Assembly: GCF_031801495.1 (NCBI RefSeq)
Contig: NZ_JAOEGC010000002.1
Location: 930,001-994,000, forward strand
DNA from: Agrobacterium tumefaciens_K
GTDB taxonomy: Bacteria; Pseudomonadota; Alphaproteobacteria; Rhizobiales; Rhizobiaceae
DNA: 64,000 nucleotides
Direction: 5' to 3'
In this document: in pieces, positions 1-8,086 of the stretch
Layout: each line of letters begins with the position of its first letter
Position numbering within the stretch: position 1 is the stretch's first letter
Notes under the pieces: model-generated
What the model was told of the DNA's origin: nothing
The model's database searches: none
What the model saw: the letters and a program-made list of their open reading frames with translations, nothing else
Made by a program: the position numbers and the translations under genes

Positions 1-231
1 GGTTCGGTCCGGATCGAACAGGTGATCTACGTCGAGCGCGAAAGCCAGAAGAAGATTGCACTTGGCAAGGGCGGGGAGGCGATCAAGGCGATCTCCTCCG
101 CATCGCGCAGGGAGCTTTCCGAAATCCTCGAGCAGCCTGTTCACCTGTTCCTGTTCGTCAAGGTGCGTGAGAACTGGGGCGACGATCCCGAGCGCTTCCG
201 CGAAATGGGACTGGAATTCCCGCGCAATTGA
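1..231 (+). CDS. era: GTPase Era, C-terminal end (partial)
   Basis: These are the last 76 codons of Era, the GTPase that binds the 3' end of 16S rRNA and helps mature the 30S subunit. The gene enters from the left edge, so its G domain is missing. What remains is the end of the KH RNA-binding domain: the IALGKGGEAIKAI stretch carries the GxxG loop. It is followed by the HLFLFVKV strand and the typical Era tail WGDDPERFREMGLEF. In rhizobia era lies next to recO after lepB-rnc, and recO follows here at 1648. Identification rests on the KH motif, the tail and the gene order. Confidence 0.93.
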   Translation, partial: GSVRIEQVIYVERESQKKIALGKGGEAIKAISSASRRELSEILEQPVHLFLFVKVRENWGDDPERFREMGLEFPRN

Positions 232-252
232 TGTATCCGCGCTGATCTGTCG

Positions 253-278
253 GGAACCGGAATGCATCCGGTCGGGTT
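253..278 (+). promoter_or_regulatory. Possible EcfG-type promoter upstream of the Crp/Fnr gene
   Basis: GGAAC at 253-257 is followed after 18 bases by GTT at 276-278, ending 42 bases before the ATG at 321. The rhizobial general-stress sigma factor recognises about GGAAC-N16-17-CGTT. Here the C of CGTT is replaced by G, so the match is imperfect. Its position is right for a promoter, but no sigma factor or start site was tested. Confidence 0.25.
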
Positions 279-320
279 GTTACGAAGATAAGTTTCAACC
301 TTTCCCGATAGCGGATTTTC

Positions 321-1073
321 ATGTCGCCCAAAAAACCGAACGGCATTTCCACCACACCCTGTCAGCACTGTCCCTTGCGGGATCTGCCGCATTTCAGGGA
401 TTTTTCATCGCCCGAGCTGGATTTCGTTTCCCGTTTCAAGACGGGCGAGCTTGCGGTCGAGAGCGCTTCCGTCATTCTGATGGAAGGCTCGCATAGCGCC
501 CACCTCTATACGGTGCTGAATGGCTGGGCTTTCCGCTACAAGACCTTGGAAGACGGCAGGCGCCAGATCCTCAATTACGTGCTGCCGGGCGATCTCGTCG
601 GCCTGCAGGGCACGGTGATGGGCGAGATGCAGCATTCGGTGGAAGCGCTGTCGCCGGTGACGCTTTGTGTTTTCGAGCGCTCCCGCCTCAACAGCCTCTT
701 CACGGATCATCCAAGCCTAGCCTATGACCTGACCTGGATCGCGGCAAGCGAGGAGCGGATGCTGGACAGTCACCTGCTCAGCGTCGGCCGTCGAACCGCG
801 CTCGAACGTGCGGCCTATCTCATCGCGTTTCTGTATCGCAAGGCGAAAGCGGTCAATCTCCTGAACGGCGAAACGCCGATTCCCGTAACGCAGCAACATG
901 TTGCCGACACGCTCGGCCTGTCGATCGTCCATACCAACAAAACGCTCAGAAAACTCGCCGACCGTGGCCTGATCCGGTGGACGGACAAGGGCTGTCTGGT
1001 GCTGGATGATGCCGGGTTGACGGACGTGGCGGGGTGGGACGAGGACGGTAAAAACCGGCGCCCCTTCATCTGA
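321..1073 (+). CDS. Crp/Fnr-family transcriptional regulator with N-terminal CxxC
   Basis: A 250-residue regulator of the Crp/Fnr family. Residues about 25-145 form the cyclic-nucleotide-type beta barrel (MEGSHSAHLYTVLNGWAF, then VLPGDLVGLQG). Residues about 150-235 form the winged helix: PVTQQHVADTLGLSIVHTNK is the recognition-helix region. An N-terminal PCQHCPLR places Cys14 and Cys17 where Fnr-like proteins carry cluster ligands, and Cys116 follows in the barrel. Fnr uses four cysteines; only three are plausible ligands here, so an oxygen-sensing cluster is uncertain. It sits alone between era and a receiver gene in the same direction. Effector and targets are unknown. Confidence 0.85.
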   Translation: MSPKKPNGISTTPCQHCPLRDLPHFRDFSSPELDFVSRFKTGELAVESASVILMEGSHSAHLYTVLNGWAFRYKTLEDGRRQILNYVLPGDLVGLQGTVMGEMQHSVEALSPVTLCVFERSRLNSLFTDHPSLAYDLTWIAASEERMLDSHLLSVGRRTALERAAYLIAFLYRKAKAVNLLNGETPIPVTQQHVADTLGLSIVHTNKTLRKLADRGLIRWTDKGCLVLDDAGLTDVAGWDEDGKNRRPFI

Positions 1074-1106
1074 TTGCTTTTCGGTATGTCTTTTTTAAAT
1101 GACGCA

Positions 1107-1193
1107 ACTGTCTCAATTTGCGAAACCTGCTGTGATCTCGCACCGTGACTATCGACAGAGACAGTCATAAAGCGTCCGCTTGGCGGGCTTTAT
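1107..1193. other. Intergenic inverted repeats between the Crp/Fnr and receiver genes
   Basis: Two structures occupy this spacer. ACTGTCTC at 1107-1114 is repeated in inverse as GAGACAGT at 1158-1165. A hairpin follows: ATAAAGC at 1167-1173 pairs with GCTTTAT at 1187-1193, with an inner CCGC/GCGG stem at 1076-relative positions 1176-1179 and 1183-1186. There is no T-run after the hairpin, so a rho-independent terminator is not clear. It may be an RNA end, a processing site or an operator for the receiver gene. Confidence 0.4.
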
Positions 1194-1212
1194 CATTTAG
1201 AAAGAAAAAGAC

Positions 1213-1575
1213 ATGGTGCCGCAACGGGTTGTCATCGTTGAGGACGAATATCTGGTGGCGCTTGATATCGAAGCCGTTCTCCAGTCCCTCGGTATAGAAA
1301 AGATCGTGATTGCCAGCACTCTGGCTCAGGCGCAGGATGCCGTGCGCGCTGACAGGCCGGATTGCGTGCTTCTGGATGTCAGCCTTTCCGACGGGAAAAG
1401 CTATGACTTCGCCCGTTGCCTCAGAAACAAGGGTGTCGCCTTCGGTTTTGTCAGCGGTTACAGCGATACCAGCGGTTTTCCGGAGGATCTCGCGCATGCG
1501 CCGCTCCTCGGAAAGCCGTTCGGCGAACACGATATCGCCGATTTCATCGAAAAGATCACCGCGCCGGTGGTGTGA
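1213..1575 (+). CDS. Single-domain response regulator (FATGUY-like receiver)
   Basis: A 120-residue protein consisting only of a receiver (REC) domain. The acidic pair is Glu10-Asp11-Glu12, the phosphoacceptor is Asp55 (VLLDVSLSDG), and the conserved lysine is Lys101 (LLGKPF). The strand FGFVSGYSD resembles the FATGUY motif of single-domain receivers that work with HWE or HisKA_2 histidine kinases in rhizobia. There is no output domain, so it probably acts by protein contact or as a phosphate sink. No histidine kinase is encoded nearby. The ATG at 1213 is preceded by a purine-rich stretch. Family assignment is firm; pathway is unknown. Confidence 0.85.
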   Translation: MVPQRVVIVEDEYLVALDIEAVLQSLGIEKIVIASTLAQAQDAVRADRPDCVLLDVSLSDGKSYDFARCLRNKGVAFGFVSGYSDTSGFPEDLAHAPLLGKPFGEHDIADFIEKITAPVV

Positions 1576-1647
1576 GGTCGTAAAGGCGTAACGTTTCTTC
1601 GCCATATCGGTTATGATCGGCTGAATCGGATTTCGGACGAACTTCCC

Positions 1648-2415
1648 ATGCAGTGGCAGGACGAGGCAATCATTCTGGGCGTTAAGCGTCACGGCGAGAC
1701 GAGCGTGATCGCCGAGGTGATGACGCGTTCGCGCGGCCGTCATCTTGGAATGGTTCGTTCGGGCCGGTCGCGTAGCATGCAACCCGTTCTTCAGGCGGGA
1801 AATCGGGTGGATGTGGTCTGGCGTGCGCGCCTGCATGACCACCTGGGTGAATACCGCATCGAGCCGCTACAATTGCGGGCGGCGCAACTAATGGAAACGG
1901 CAACGGCAGTTTACGGCGTGCAGGCCATGGGCGCGCTGCTGAGGCTGCTACCGGAACGCGATCCGCACCCGCATCTTTTTCAGGCGCTGGATGTTATTCT
2001 CGACAACCTTCATGATCCGGCGGATGCTGGCGAACTGTTCGTGCGCTTCGAACTGGCGGTGCTGAACGATCTCGGTTTCGGGCTGGACCTTGCCGAATGC
2101 GCCGCGACGGGATTGCGCACCGATCTCGTCTATGTGTCGCCGAAAACGGGCAGGGCCGTCTGCCGCGCGGCGGGCGCGCCGTATGCGGACCGTATGCTGG
2201 CGCTTCCCGCCTTTCTGGGGGAAGGTCAGTCGAAGGCGGCGGACTGCGAAAGCCTTGCGGCGGCATTCCGTCTCACAGCCCATTTCCTCAACCGGCATGT
2301 GTACGATCCGCGTGGCCTCAATGAAAATACCGCCCGCGACGGTTTCGTGCAGGCGGCGCTGAAGGCTCTGGAACGCAAAACCCGACCGCCAGCCGCGCTC
2401 GACAAAGCAGGTTAA
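1648..2415 (+). CDS. recO: DNA repair protein RecO
   Basis: RecO (255 residues) promotes RecA loading onto SSB-coated single strands in the RecFOR pathway and anneals complementary DNA. The N-terminal OB fold is visible (WQDEAIILGVKRHGETSVIA, then GRHLGMVRSGRSR), followed by the helical C-terminal domain with the LLxxLxEx-type helix GALLRLLPERDPHP and the RFELAVLNDLGFGLDL segment that RecO proteins share. Length is normal for the family. Its placement downstream of era fits the usual alphaproteobacterial order, although two regulators intervene here. It converges on the MFS gene at 2435. Confidence 0.96.
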   Translation: MQWQDEAIILGVKRHGETSVIAEVMTRSRGRHLGMVRSGRSRSMQPVLQAGNRVDVVWRARLHDHLGEYRIEPLQLRAAQLMETATAVYGVQAMGALLRLLPERDPHPHLFQALDVILDNLHDPADAGELFVRFELAVLNDLGFGLDLAECAATGLRTDLVYVSPKTGRAVCRAAGAPYADRMLALPAFLGEGQSKAADCESLAAAFRLTAHFLNRHVYDPRGLNENTARDGFVQAALKALERKTRPPAALDKAG

Positions 2416-2434
2416 GCCGACGCCCGGATTTCAA

Positions 2435-3649
2435 TCAGGCGATGGCAGGTCTGGGCGCAGGGCGTTCCTGGATCGGCCAGTGCACGATTGCTGCAAAGAT
2501 GCCCATGCCGACGCCAAGCCACCAGACGAGATCGTAGGAACCGAGCCTGTCGTAGAGGAAGCCGCCGAGCCAGACGCCGAGGAACGAGCCGATCTGGTGC
2601 GACAGGAACACGACGCCGCCGAGCATGCCGAGATGCCGCGTGCCGAACATGATCGCTACCAGCGCATTCGTTGGCGGTACGGTGGAAAGCCACAGAATGC
2701 CCATCACGGCAGCGAAGATCACCACCGAAAGCGGCGTCTGCGGCAGAAGCAGGAAGGCGGTGACAGCGACCGAGCGGGCAATATAGATATAGGCCAGCAG
2801 ATAGGGCTTCGAGTAGCGCTGTGCGATGACGCCAGCCGCCAGCGAACCGATGATGTTGAAGAAGCCGATCAGCGCCATGGCGATGACGGCGTAACGCGGT
2901 TCGATGCCGATATCGCCAAGATAGGCCGGAAAATGCGCGGTGATGAAAGCGACCTGAAAGCCGCAGACAAAAAAGCCGGTCGTCAGCAGGAGATAGCTCT
3001 TGTGGCTTAGCGCTTCCTTCAAGGCTTCGCCCGCAGTCTGCTGGAACTGTGTCTGCGATTGCGAACCGGAAGAGGAATTGCCGCGCATCGGAAAGGCAAG
3101 CAGCGGCACGAGCATCATCATCACGGCAAGCCAGACGAGACTGTCCGACCAGCCATAGGTGGAGATCAGCCCTTGGCTGATCGGCGCAAACAGGAACATG
3201 CCGGCCGAACCGGCGGCCGTGCCGATGCCGAAAGCAAAGGAACGCTGCTGGGGCGTGACATGCCGCGCAAAGGCGGAAAGAATGACACTGAACGAACCAG
3301 CCGCAATGCCAAGGCCGACCAGCACGCCGCCGCCGAAATGCAGCCAGAAAGGCGATGTGCCGAAGGACATGCAGACGAGACCGGCGGCATAGAAAACACC
3401 TGACATCACCAGAACCCGGCCGGTGCCGTACTTGTCCGCCATCGCGCCGAAAAACGGCTGCCCAAGACCCCAGAACAGGTTCTGAAGCGCCATGGCCAGA
3501 CCGAAGGTGGACCTGTCCCAGCCCGTATCGGCTAGCATGGGCAGCTGGAAGAACCCCATGGCGGAGCGCGGGCCGAACGTCATCACGGCGATCAGCGATC
3601 CCGCAACGATAATCAGCCAGGGCATGCTCTGGCGCGCAGCTTGTGACAT
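2435..3649 (-). CDS. Major facilitator superfamily transporter
   Basis: A 404-residue membrane carrier with about 12 hydrophobic helices. The loop between helices 2 and 3 has the MFS motif (GAMADKYGTGRVLV). A hydrophilic loop at about 200-225 (GSQSQTQFQQ) joins the two halves. The sequence is closest in feel to the monocarboxylate / oxalate-formate antiporter group, but the substrate cannot be read from it. The ATG at 3649 was chosen over an upstream in-frame ATG at 3679 because GGGAGG lies 8 bases before it and the shorter protein starts just before helix 1. The next gene upstream (MOSC) is on the same strand 150 bases away. Confidence 0.88.
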   Translation of the reverse strand: MSQAARQSMPWLIIVAGSLIAVMTFGPRSAMGFFQLPMLADTGWDRSTFGLAMALQNLFWGLGQPFFGAMADKYGTGRVLVMSGVFYAAGLVCMSFGTSPFWLHFGGGVLVGLGIAAGSFSVILSAFARHVTPQQRSFAFGIGTAAGSAGMFLFAPISQGLISTYGWSDSLVWLAVMMMLVPLLAFPMRGNSSSGSQSQTQFQQTAGEALKEALSHKSYLLLTTGFFVCGFQVAFITAHFPAYLGDIGIEPRYAVIAMALIGFFNIIGSLAAGVIAQRYSKPYLLAYIYIARSVAVTAFLLLPQTPLSVVIFAAVMGILWLSTVPPTNALVAIMFGTRHLGMLGGVVFLSHQIGSFLGVWLGGFLYDRLGSYDLVWWLGVGMGIFAAIVHWPIQERPAPRPAIA

Positions 3650-3799
3650 GTGGTTTCCTCCCGCGATAGCATTGCGCATCTTTTGTGATGCGCAAAAACA
3701 GCGCCGTTCTAAGCAATATTCGGAGAATTATTATCTTTTGTCAGGCGCGTCCGCCAACCACTTTTCTTGACGCGCTACATCAATGCCGTTGATGGATGC

Positions 3800-4645
3800 T
3801 CAACCGCGTCGCTTGAGTGGCCAGCCTTCGGCCCGATCTTCGATGACGGTCGCAATATCGCCCACCGCGATACGTCCTTCCCCCCGTGGCGTGACGTTCC
3901 AGCCGAAAAGGACACCTGGAACACGGCGGTCCGCCGACATGCGGACACGGCCCATGGCTTTCATAGGGGAAGGGACGTCACGGGAGCCGGTCTGCTGGTC
4001 CTGCGTGGTCATGATGCAGCGCGCGCAGGGCTTGACGAGATCGAGGCGGATACCGCCGATTTCGATGGCCGACCAACGATCCTCTGCCCATGGCTCGTCC
4101 GTTTCCAGCACGATGTTGGGGCGGAAGCGATCCATGCCGACGCTCTCCTCGCCGTTCGCCAGCATATCGGCGTTCAGCGCCGCAAGCGAAGCGGTTGTGG
4201 TGACAAGGATTTGGTATCCGTCGGCAAACGTCACGGGCGTCTCGTTACCGGTCCATTCGAGACTGGCGATACGTTCCGCTGCGTCGTCGAAGAAGACCAG
4301 CTTCACATCGCGCCCTATCCAGCCGGAAAGTGTGTCATTGACTGCATCATCCGCAACGGCGGCATTGACGATGGACTTCCATACCGCAACATCCATGCGC
4401 TGGCCGGAGGATACGGCCAGAATTTCGCCCTTGCCATCAACCGACAACCGCATGCCGCCATTGTCGTGGACAGCGCTGAGCGTGGCGATGGCGGGCAGCT
4501 CGCGCTGGGTGATGAAATGGCCGGAGGGATCGACCAGCATGGCGCGACGGTCGCCCGGCAACCCCTCAGCGGAAATGTCGCTGGTCTCAAGGGAAATGCC
4601 GCGTCCGCTTTTCAGTGGATAGATGTTGAGTTCGGTAACGCGCAT
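3800..4645 (-). CDS. MOSC domain protein (YcbX-like)
   Basis: A 281-residue protein with an N-terminal MOSC_N beta-barrel (ELNIYPLKSGRGISLETSD, residues 5-23, the usual start of this family) and a C-terminal MOSC domain. The cysteine-bearing segment LVKPCARCIMTTQD (about 207-220) matches the conserved Cys of molybdenum-cofactor sulfurase-like proteins and of the YcbX/mARC group, which reduce N-hydroxylated compounds using a cysteine-ligated Mo cofactor. That activity is inferred. A good ribosome site (GAGGAG) precedes the ATG. The HD gene ends 10 bases upstream, so the two are probably co-transcribed. Confidence 0.88.
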   Translation of the reverse strand: MRVTELNIYPLKSGRGISLETSDISAEGLPGDRRAMLVDPSGHFITQRELPAIATLSAVHDNGGMRLSVDGKGEILAVSSGQRMDVAVWKSIVNAAVADDAVNDTLSGWIGRDVKLVFFDDAAERIASLEWTGNETPVTFADGYQILVTTTASLAALNADMLANGEESVGMDRFRPNIVLETDEPWAEDRWSAIEIGGIRLDLVKPCARCIMTTQDQQTGSRDVPSPMKAMGRVRMSADRRVPGVLFGWNVTPRGEGRIAVGDIATVIEDRAEGWPLKRRG

Positions 4646-4655
4646 CCTGCTCTCC

Positions 4656-5300
4656 TCAGATTTCGTCCAGAAACAGGTCCAGCACCTGTTTCAGTCTTTC
4701 GTGGCGTTGCTTCGCCATCTCCCGCCCGGTCTTTGTCTTGAAGCCATCGGCAAGCTTGAACAGCTTCGCCTCGAAGTGATCGATCGCGAAGGTCCGATCA
4801 TCGAGCGGTCTGTTCTTCGCCAGCGGGTCGACAGGATCGTAAAGTGCCGAACCCATGCGCCCGGCAATATAAAAGCAGCGCGCCGCCCCCACCATGCCTA
4901 TGGCGTCGAGGCGGTCTGCATCCTGAAGGATTTTCGCTTCCAGCGTCTGCGGTTCGATGTTGGCGGAAAAGCTGTGTGTTGTAATCGCGTGGGCTGCCGC
5001 ATCAATGTCCGCTCGTTGCCAGCCAAGCCCCGCCAGAATGCCGGTGGCTTTTTCTGCTGCAAGCCGCGATGCCTGTGAGCGGAGCGGCGAGTTTTTCTCG
5101 ACAGCCACACAATCATGCAGCAGCACGCTAGCGGCCAGAACGTCTCCGTTCCCGCCTTCGCCCGCATGGATGCGCATGGCATTGCCGAACACGCGGTGAA
5201 TATGGGCAAGATCGTGCGATCCGTCGCCGACGTCGGCCGCGTGCGGGATCAGTGCTTCGGCAAGTGTTGCGTAAGGGGCGAATGCATCTGCGGCAATCAT
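4656..5300 (-). CDS. HD-domain phosphohydrolase
   Basis: A 214-residue HD-superfamily metal-dependent phosphohydrolase of the YedJ type. The metal ligands are visible as His29-Asp30 with His33 (SHDLAHIHRV), His62-Asp63 (LLHDCVAVE) and a later Asp in KILQDADRLDAIG. The ATG at 5300 overlaps the stop of the DUF2339 gene by four bases (ATGA), which sets the start; an upstream in-frame extension runs inside that gene and is not protein-like. The substrate, probably a phosphate ester or nucleotide, is unknown. Confidence 0.88.
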   Translation of the reverse strand: MIAADAFAPYATLAEALIPHAADVGDGSHDLAHIHRVFGNAMRIHAGEGGNGDVLAASVLLHDCVAVEKNSPLRSQASRLAAEKATGILAGLGWQRADIDAAAHAITTHSFSANIEPQTLEAKILQDADRLDAIGMVGAARCFYIAGRMGSALYDPVDPLAKNRPLDDRTFAIDHFEAKLFKLADGFKTKTGREMAKQRHERLKQVLDLFLDEI

Positions 5301-8038
5301 GCTTGCGGCTTTCGGGTCAGGATTTTCTGGTAGAACAGGCCGATACCGATCAACACGACGCCAAGCCCGATGAAGGAAAGCGCCCTCAATACACCTTCCA
5401 GATTGCTCATGTCGATCACGAATGCCTTGGCGACCGAGATCAGCACGAAGGCGGCCGATGCGATACGCAGGCTGCGAGCGTTGAAGCGTGAGCCGAGAAC
5501 GAGCAGAGCCACGCCGATCAGCAGCCACACCACCGAATAGCTGTAGGTTTCGCCTTGAAGGAAGCCTTTCCAGTCGGCGATGTTTTCGCCCTGCCAGAAC
5601 CGGCGCACCGAAAGCGTGGCCCAGGCAAAACCGAGTGTCGCACCCGCGACGGAGAGCAGGCTGACATAGGCCACCGGCCGCTTGCCGCGCGCGTAATAGG
5701 CAAGTCCGCCATAGGCGAGGGCTGGCAGCAGGTAGCCGATCAGCAAGAGATTAAGAAAGGGCAGACCACCTGTGTTTTCACCGGTGAAATAGGGGTTGAG
5801 CGTGAAGAAGTGCATCGTCAGCACGTTGATGACGGCAATCACCCCCGCAATCATCGAGCCGTAACGGAACACGGGGCTGGGACTCTTGAGGTCGAGCGTC
5901 ATCAGCACGCCTGAGAAACCGATGGTCAGCAGTGTGTAGATGGATTGCTCGCCAAGCGTGGGCACGCTGTCATCCAGCGTGCCGCCATTCATGGCGTGGC
6001 GGATGAGAATCGCAACGGCCAGCAGCGCCATCAGGCTGGCGATGGCCTGCAGGAAGTTCCTGGCGCGGAAGCCCGGCCAATCGCGCAGCAGCCACGCCGA
6101 GGCGACAGCGAGAAGGGCGGGAACACCGTAGCCGGGCAGAAGCGTGTTGAACACCGGTGTCGTGCCGAGGTTCTGCGGCCCGACGATGGTGGGTTCCCAC
6201 GCGATCCGCCCAAGTACGCCGACGCTGGCCAGCGCCATGATCCACGGCAGTGCATCCCAGTTGCGATACCGCGTCGCCCACACATAGGCGAAACCGATCA
6301 CGGAAAGCAGCACGGTTGTCGCCAGCCCGGCGGTCAGCGTGTGTAGCGAGAGTGTGAATGCCGCAAAGGAACCGACGACAAGAACATTGAGCGGCGTACG
6401 ATAGGCATCATCGCCTTGCCTGTGCAGCCATTCCGCACCGCCGATCAGGACCGCTCCAAGCGTTATGCCATAGGCCGCATGCAGCCAGTCGCGGCCGAGA
6501 TTGCCGTACTCCACGAAGCTGACCGTGCCGAGCCAGACCGGGAACAGGGCCGCAATGCCAGCCCAGAGAATGGAAAGGTCCGGATCTTGTCTGCCCTTGC
6601 GTTTCAGGAAGGAGAAGCCGGTGAGGACGAGTACCGCGCCCAGCACGAGTGATGCTGCGATTTCCGTCGTGTAGCCCGTCTGCACCGGAGGTAACGATAC
6701 GCCTGTGTTCTCGACGAGGCCGATGAAATCGATGCCGTGACGCGCCATCAGCGATGCCGCCGCCTGTGCGCCAAGGGCCGCGAAAACGGCTGGCCAGACA
6801 CCGTAATGTCGGGCCGCGCCCATGGCCGCCAGCGCCGCAATCAAAGCGGTCACAGGAATTGCAGGATGGAGGTTGAGCGCCGCATCGCTGAGCAGGAAAG
6901 CCATGGCGGGCACAACCGCAGCCAGAGATACGGTGAGATTGATCGCCAGCGAAGGACGCGTCATGAGCCGCAGGGCGCGGATGAAACGCTTTTCTGGCTG
7001 TACCTCTTCGTTTTGTGCTGGAGCAACATCGAGATGTCTGCCGGGCCATAGCCAGATCGTTCCGGCAAGCATGGCCAGCAGCGAAAGCGTCGGCGGGTTG
7101 GCGTCGACCGTATCAGAGGCAAGGATGTAGCCAAGCGCCCAGAGGCCAAGACCGGCATTGGCCAAGGCAGGAACGATTGTCCAGCCTTGCCTGCGTGCCG
7201 CCGCCGCCGTCGCAACCCACGAAATCGTCAGGAAGACGAACAGCGCCCAGATATTCGGCGTTTCGGTCGAAATCAGCGCTGGCGTCAGCATCGAGCCGAG
7301 AAGGCCAAGCCCGGCCAGGGCCTGTCCATGCAGCAGCGACAGGCCGATGGTGGCAAAGGCGACCAGACCGAGCAGCACGAAGGCGCTCGACGGGCCGATG
7401 TAATCGTAGATGCCATAGGCGGCGTAGACGACGCCGAACAGCGTCAGAGCGCCAGCAGCCGTCAGTACGCCGGGGATCATTGCGTTCGAATAGGTTGCAG
7501 CGATGCCCGGCACGGCCTTGCGGCGGATCGCCTCGCCAGCGCCGCCGAGCAGAAGGCCGAACAGCGCTGCGAGCGCAAGGCGTACCGCCGGGCTGAGAAG
7601 CCCTGCGTCGATGGAATATTTGACGAGGAGAATGCCGCCGAGCGCAAGAGCCAGGCCGCCAACCCAGACAGCCCAGCGTGCGCCAAGCTTGCTTTCCAGG
7701 CTCTCTTGAGGCGGCGGGACGGGGGCTGTTTCGGCAGCAGCCGGGCGTTCTTCGCCGTCCGCTGCCGTTTCTTCGCCGGTCCCCGTGTCGGTCCCTGTCC
7801 CTGTTTCCACCGTTTCCGGTGCGTGTTCAGCTTGGAAGGCTGCGCCCGTCTCCGTTTCCTCAGCCGACGGAGCAGACGCAGCCGCGCCTGCCGATGCCGC
7901 CACACCACGCGCCATCAGACTTTTCAACTCGCGGATGTCTCGCTCCAGCAATTTGATCCGGCGCGAATTGCGGATGCTTGCAACCAGCGTGTAAATGAAG
8001 GCGGCAATAATGGCGAGGATGAGAAACGGGATTTCCAA
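5297..8038 (-). CDS. DUF2339 multi-spanning membrane protein
   Basis: A 913-residue integral membrane protein. One N-terminal helix (residues 3-22) is followed by a short charged segment and an acidic, Ala/Glu/Thr-rich linker (about 50-115). Then come LGARWAVWVGGLALALGG and more than 20 further hydrophobic segments to the end, the layout of the DUF2339 family. Function is not known. Translation starts at TTG (8036-8038), supported by GGAGG seven bases upstream and the lack of a nearby ATG. The 3' end overlaps the HD gene start by ATGA, so the two are translationally coupled. Confidence 0.88.
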   Translation of the reverse strand: MEIPFLILAIIAAFIYTLVASIRNSRRIKLLERDIRELKSLMARGVAASAGAAASAPSAEETETGAAFQAEHAPETVETGTGTDTGTGEETAADGEERPAAAETAPVPPPQESLESKLGARWAVWVGGLALALGGILLVKYSIDAGLLSPAVRLALAALFGLLLGGAGEAIRRKAVPGIAATYSNAMIPGVLTAAGALTLFGVVYAAYGIYDYIGPSSAFVLLGLVAFATIGLSLLHGQALAGLGLLGSMLTPALISTETPNIWALFVFLTISWVATAAAARRQGWTIVPALANAGLGLWALGYILASDTVDANPPTLSLLAMLAGTIWLWPGRHLDVAPAQNEEVQPEKRFIRALRLMTRPSLAINLTVSLAAVVPAMAFLLSDAALNLHPAIPVTALIAALAAMGAARHYGVWPAVFAALGAQAAASLMARHGIDFIGLVENTGVSLPPVQTGYTTEIAASLVLGAVLVLTGFSFLKRKGRQDPDLSILWAGIAALFPVWLGTVSFVEYGNLGRDWLHAAYGITLGAVLIGGAEWLHRQGDDAYRTPLNVLVVGSFAAFTLSLHTLTAGLATTVLLSVIGFAYVWATRYRNWDALPWIMALASVGVLGRIAWEPTIVGPQNLGTTPVFNTLLPGYGVPALLAVASAWLLRDWPGFRARNFLQAIASLMALLAVAILIRHAMNGGTLDDSVPTLGEQSIYTLLTIGFSGVLMTLDLKSPSPVFRYGSMIAGVIAVINVLTMHFFTLNPYFTGENTGGLPFLNLLLIGYLLPALAYGGLAYYARGKRPVAYVSLLSVAGATLGFAWATLSVRRFWQGENIADWKGFLQGETYSYSVVWLLIGVALLVLGSRFNARSLRIASAAFVLISVAKAFVIDMSNLEGVLRALSFIGLGVVLIGIGLFYQKILTRKPQA

Positions 8039-8086
8039 ACAGAATCCTCCGGTTACGGACCTGTTTTTAAATCCTTTTTCGCCGCC

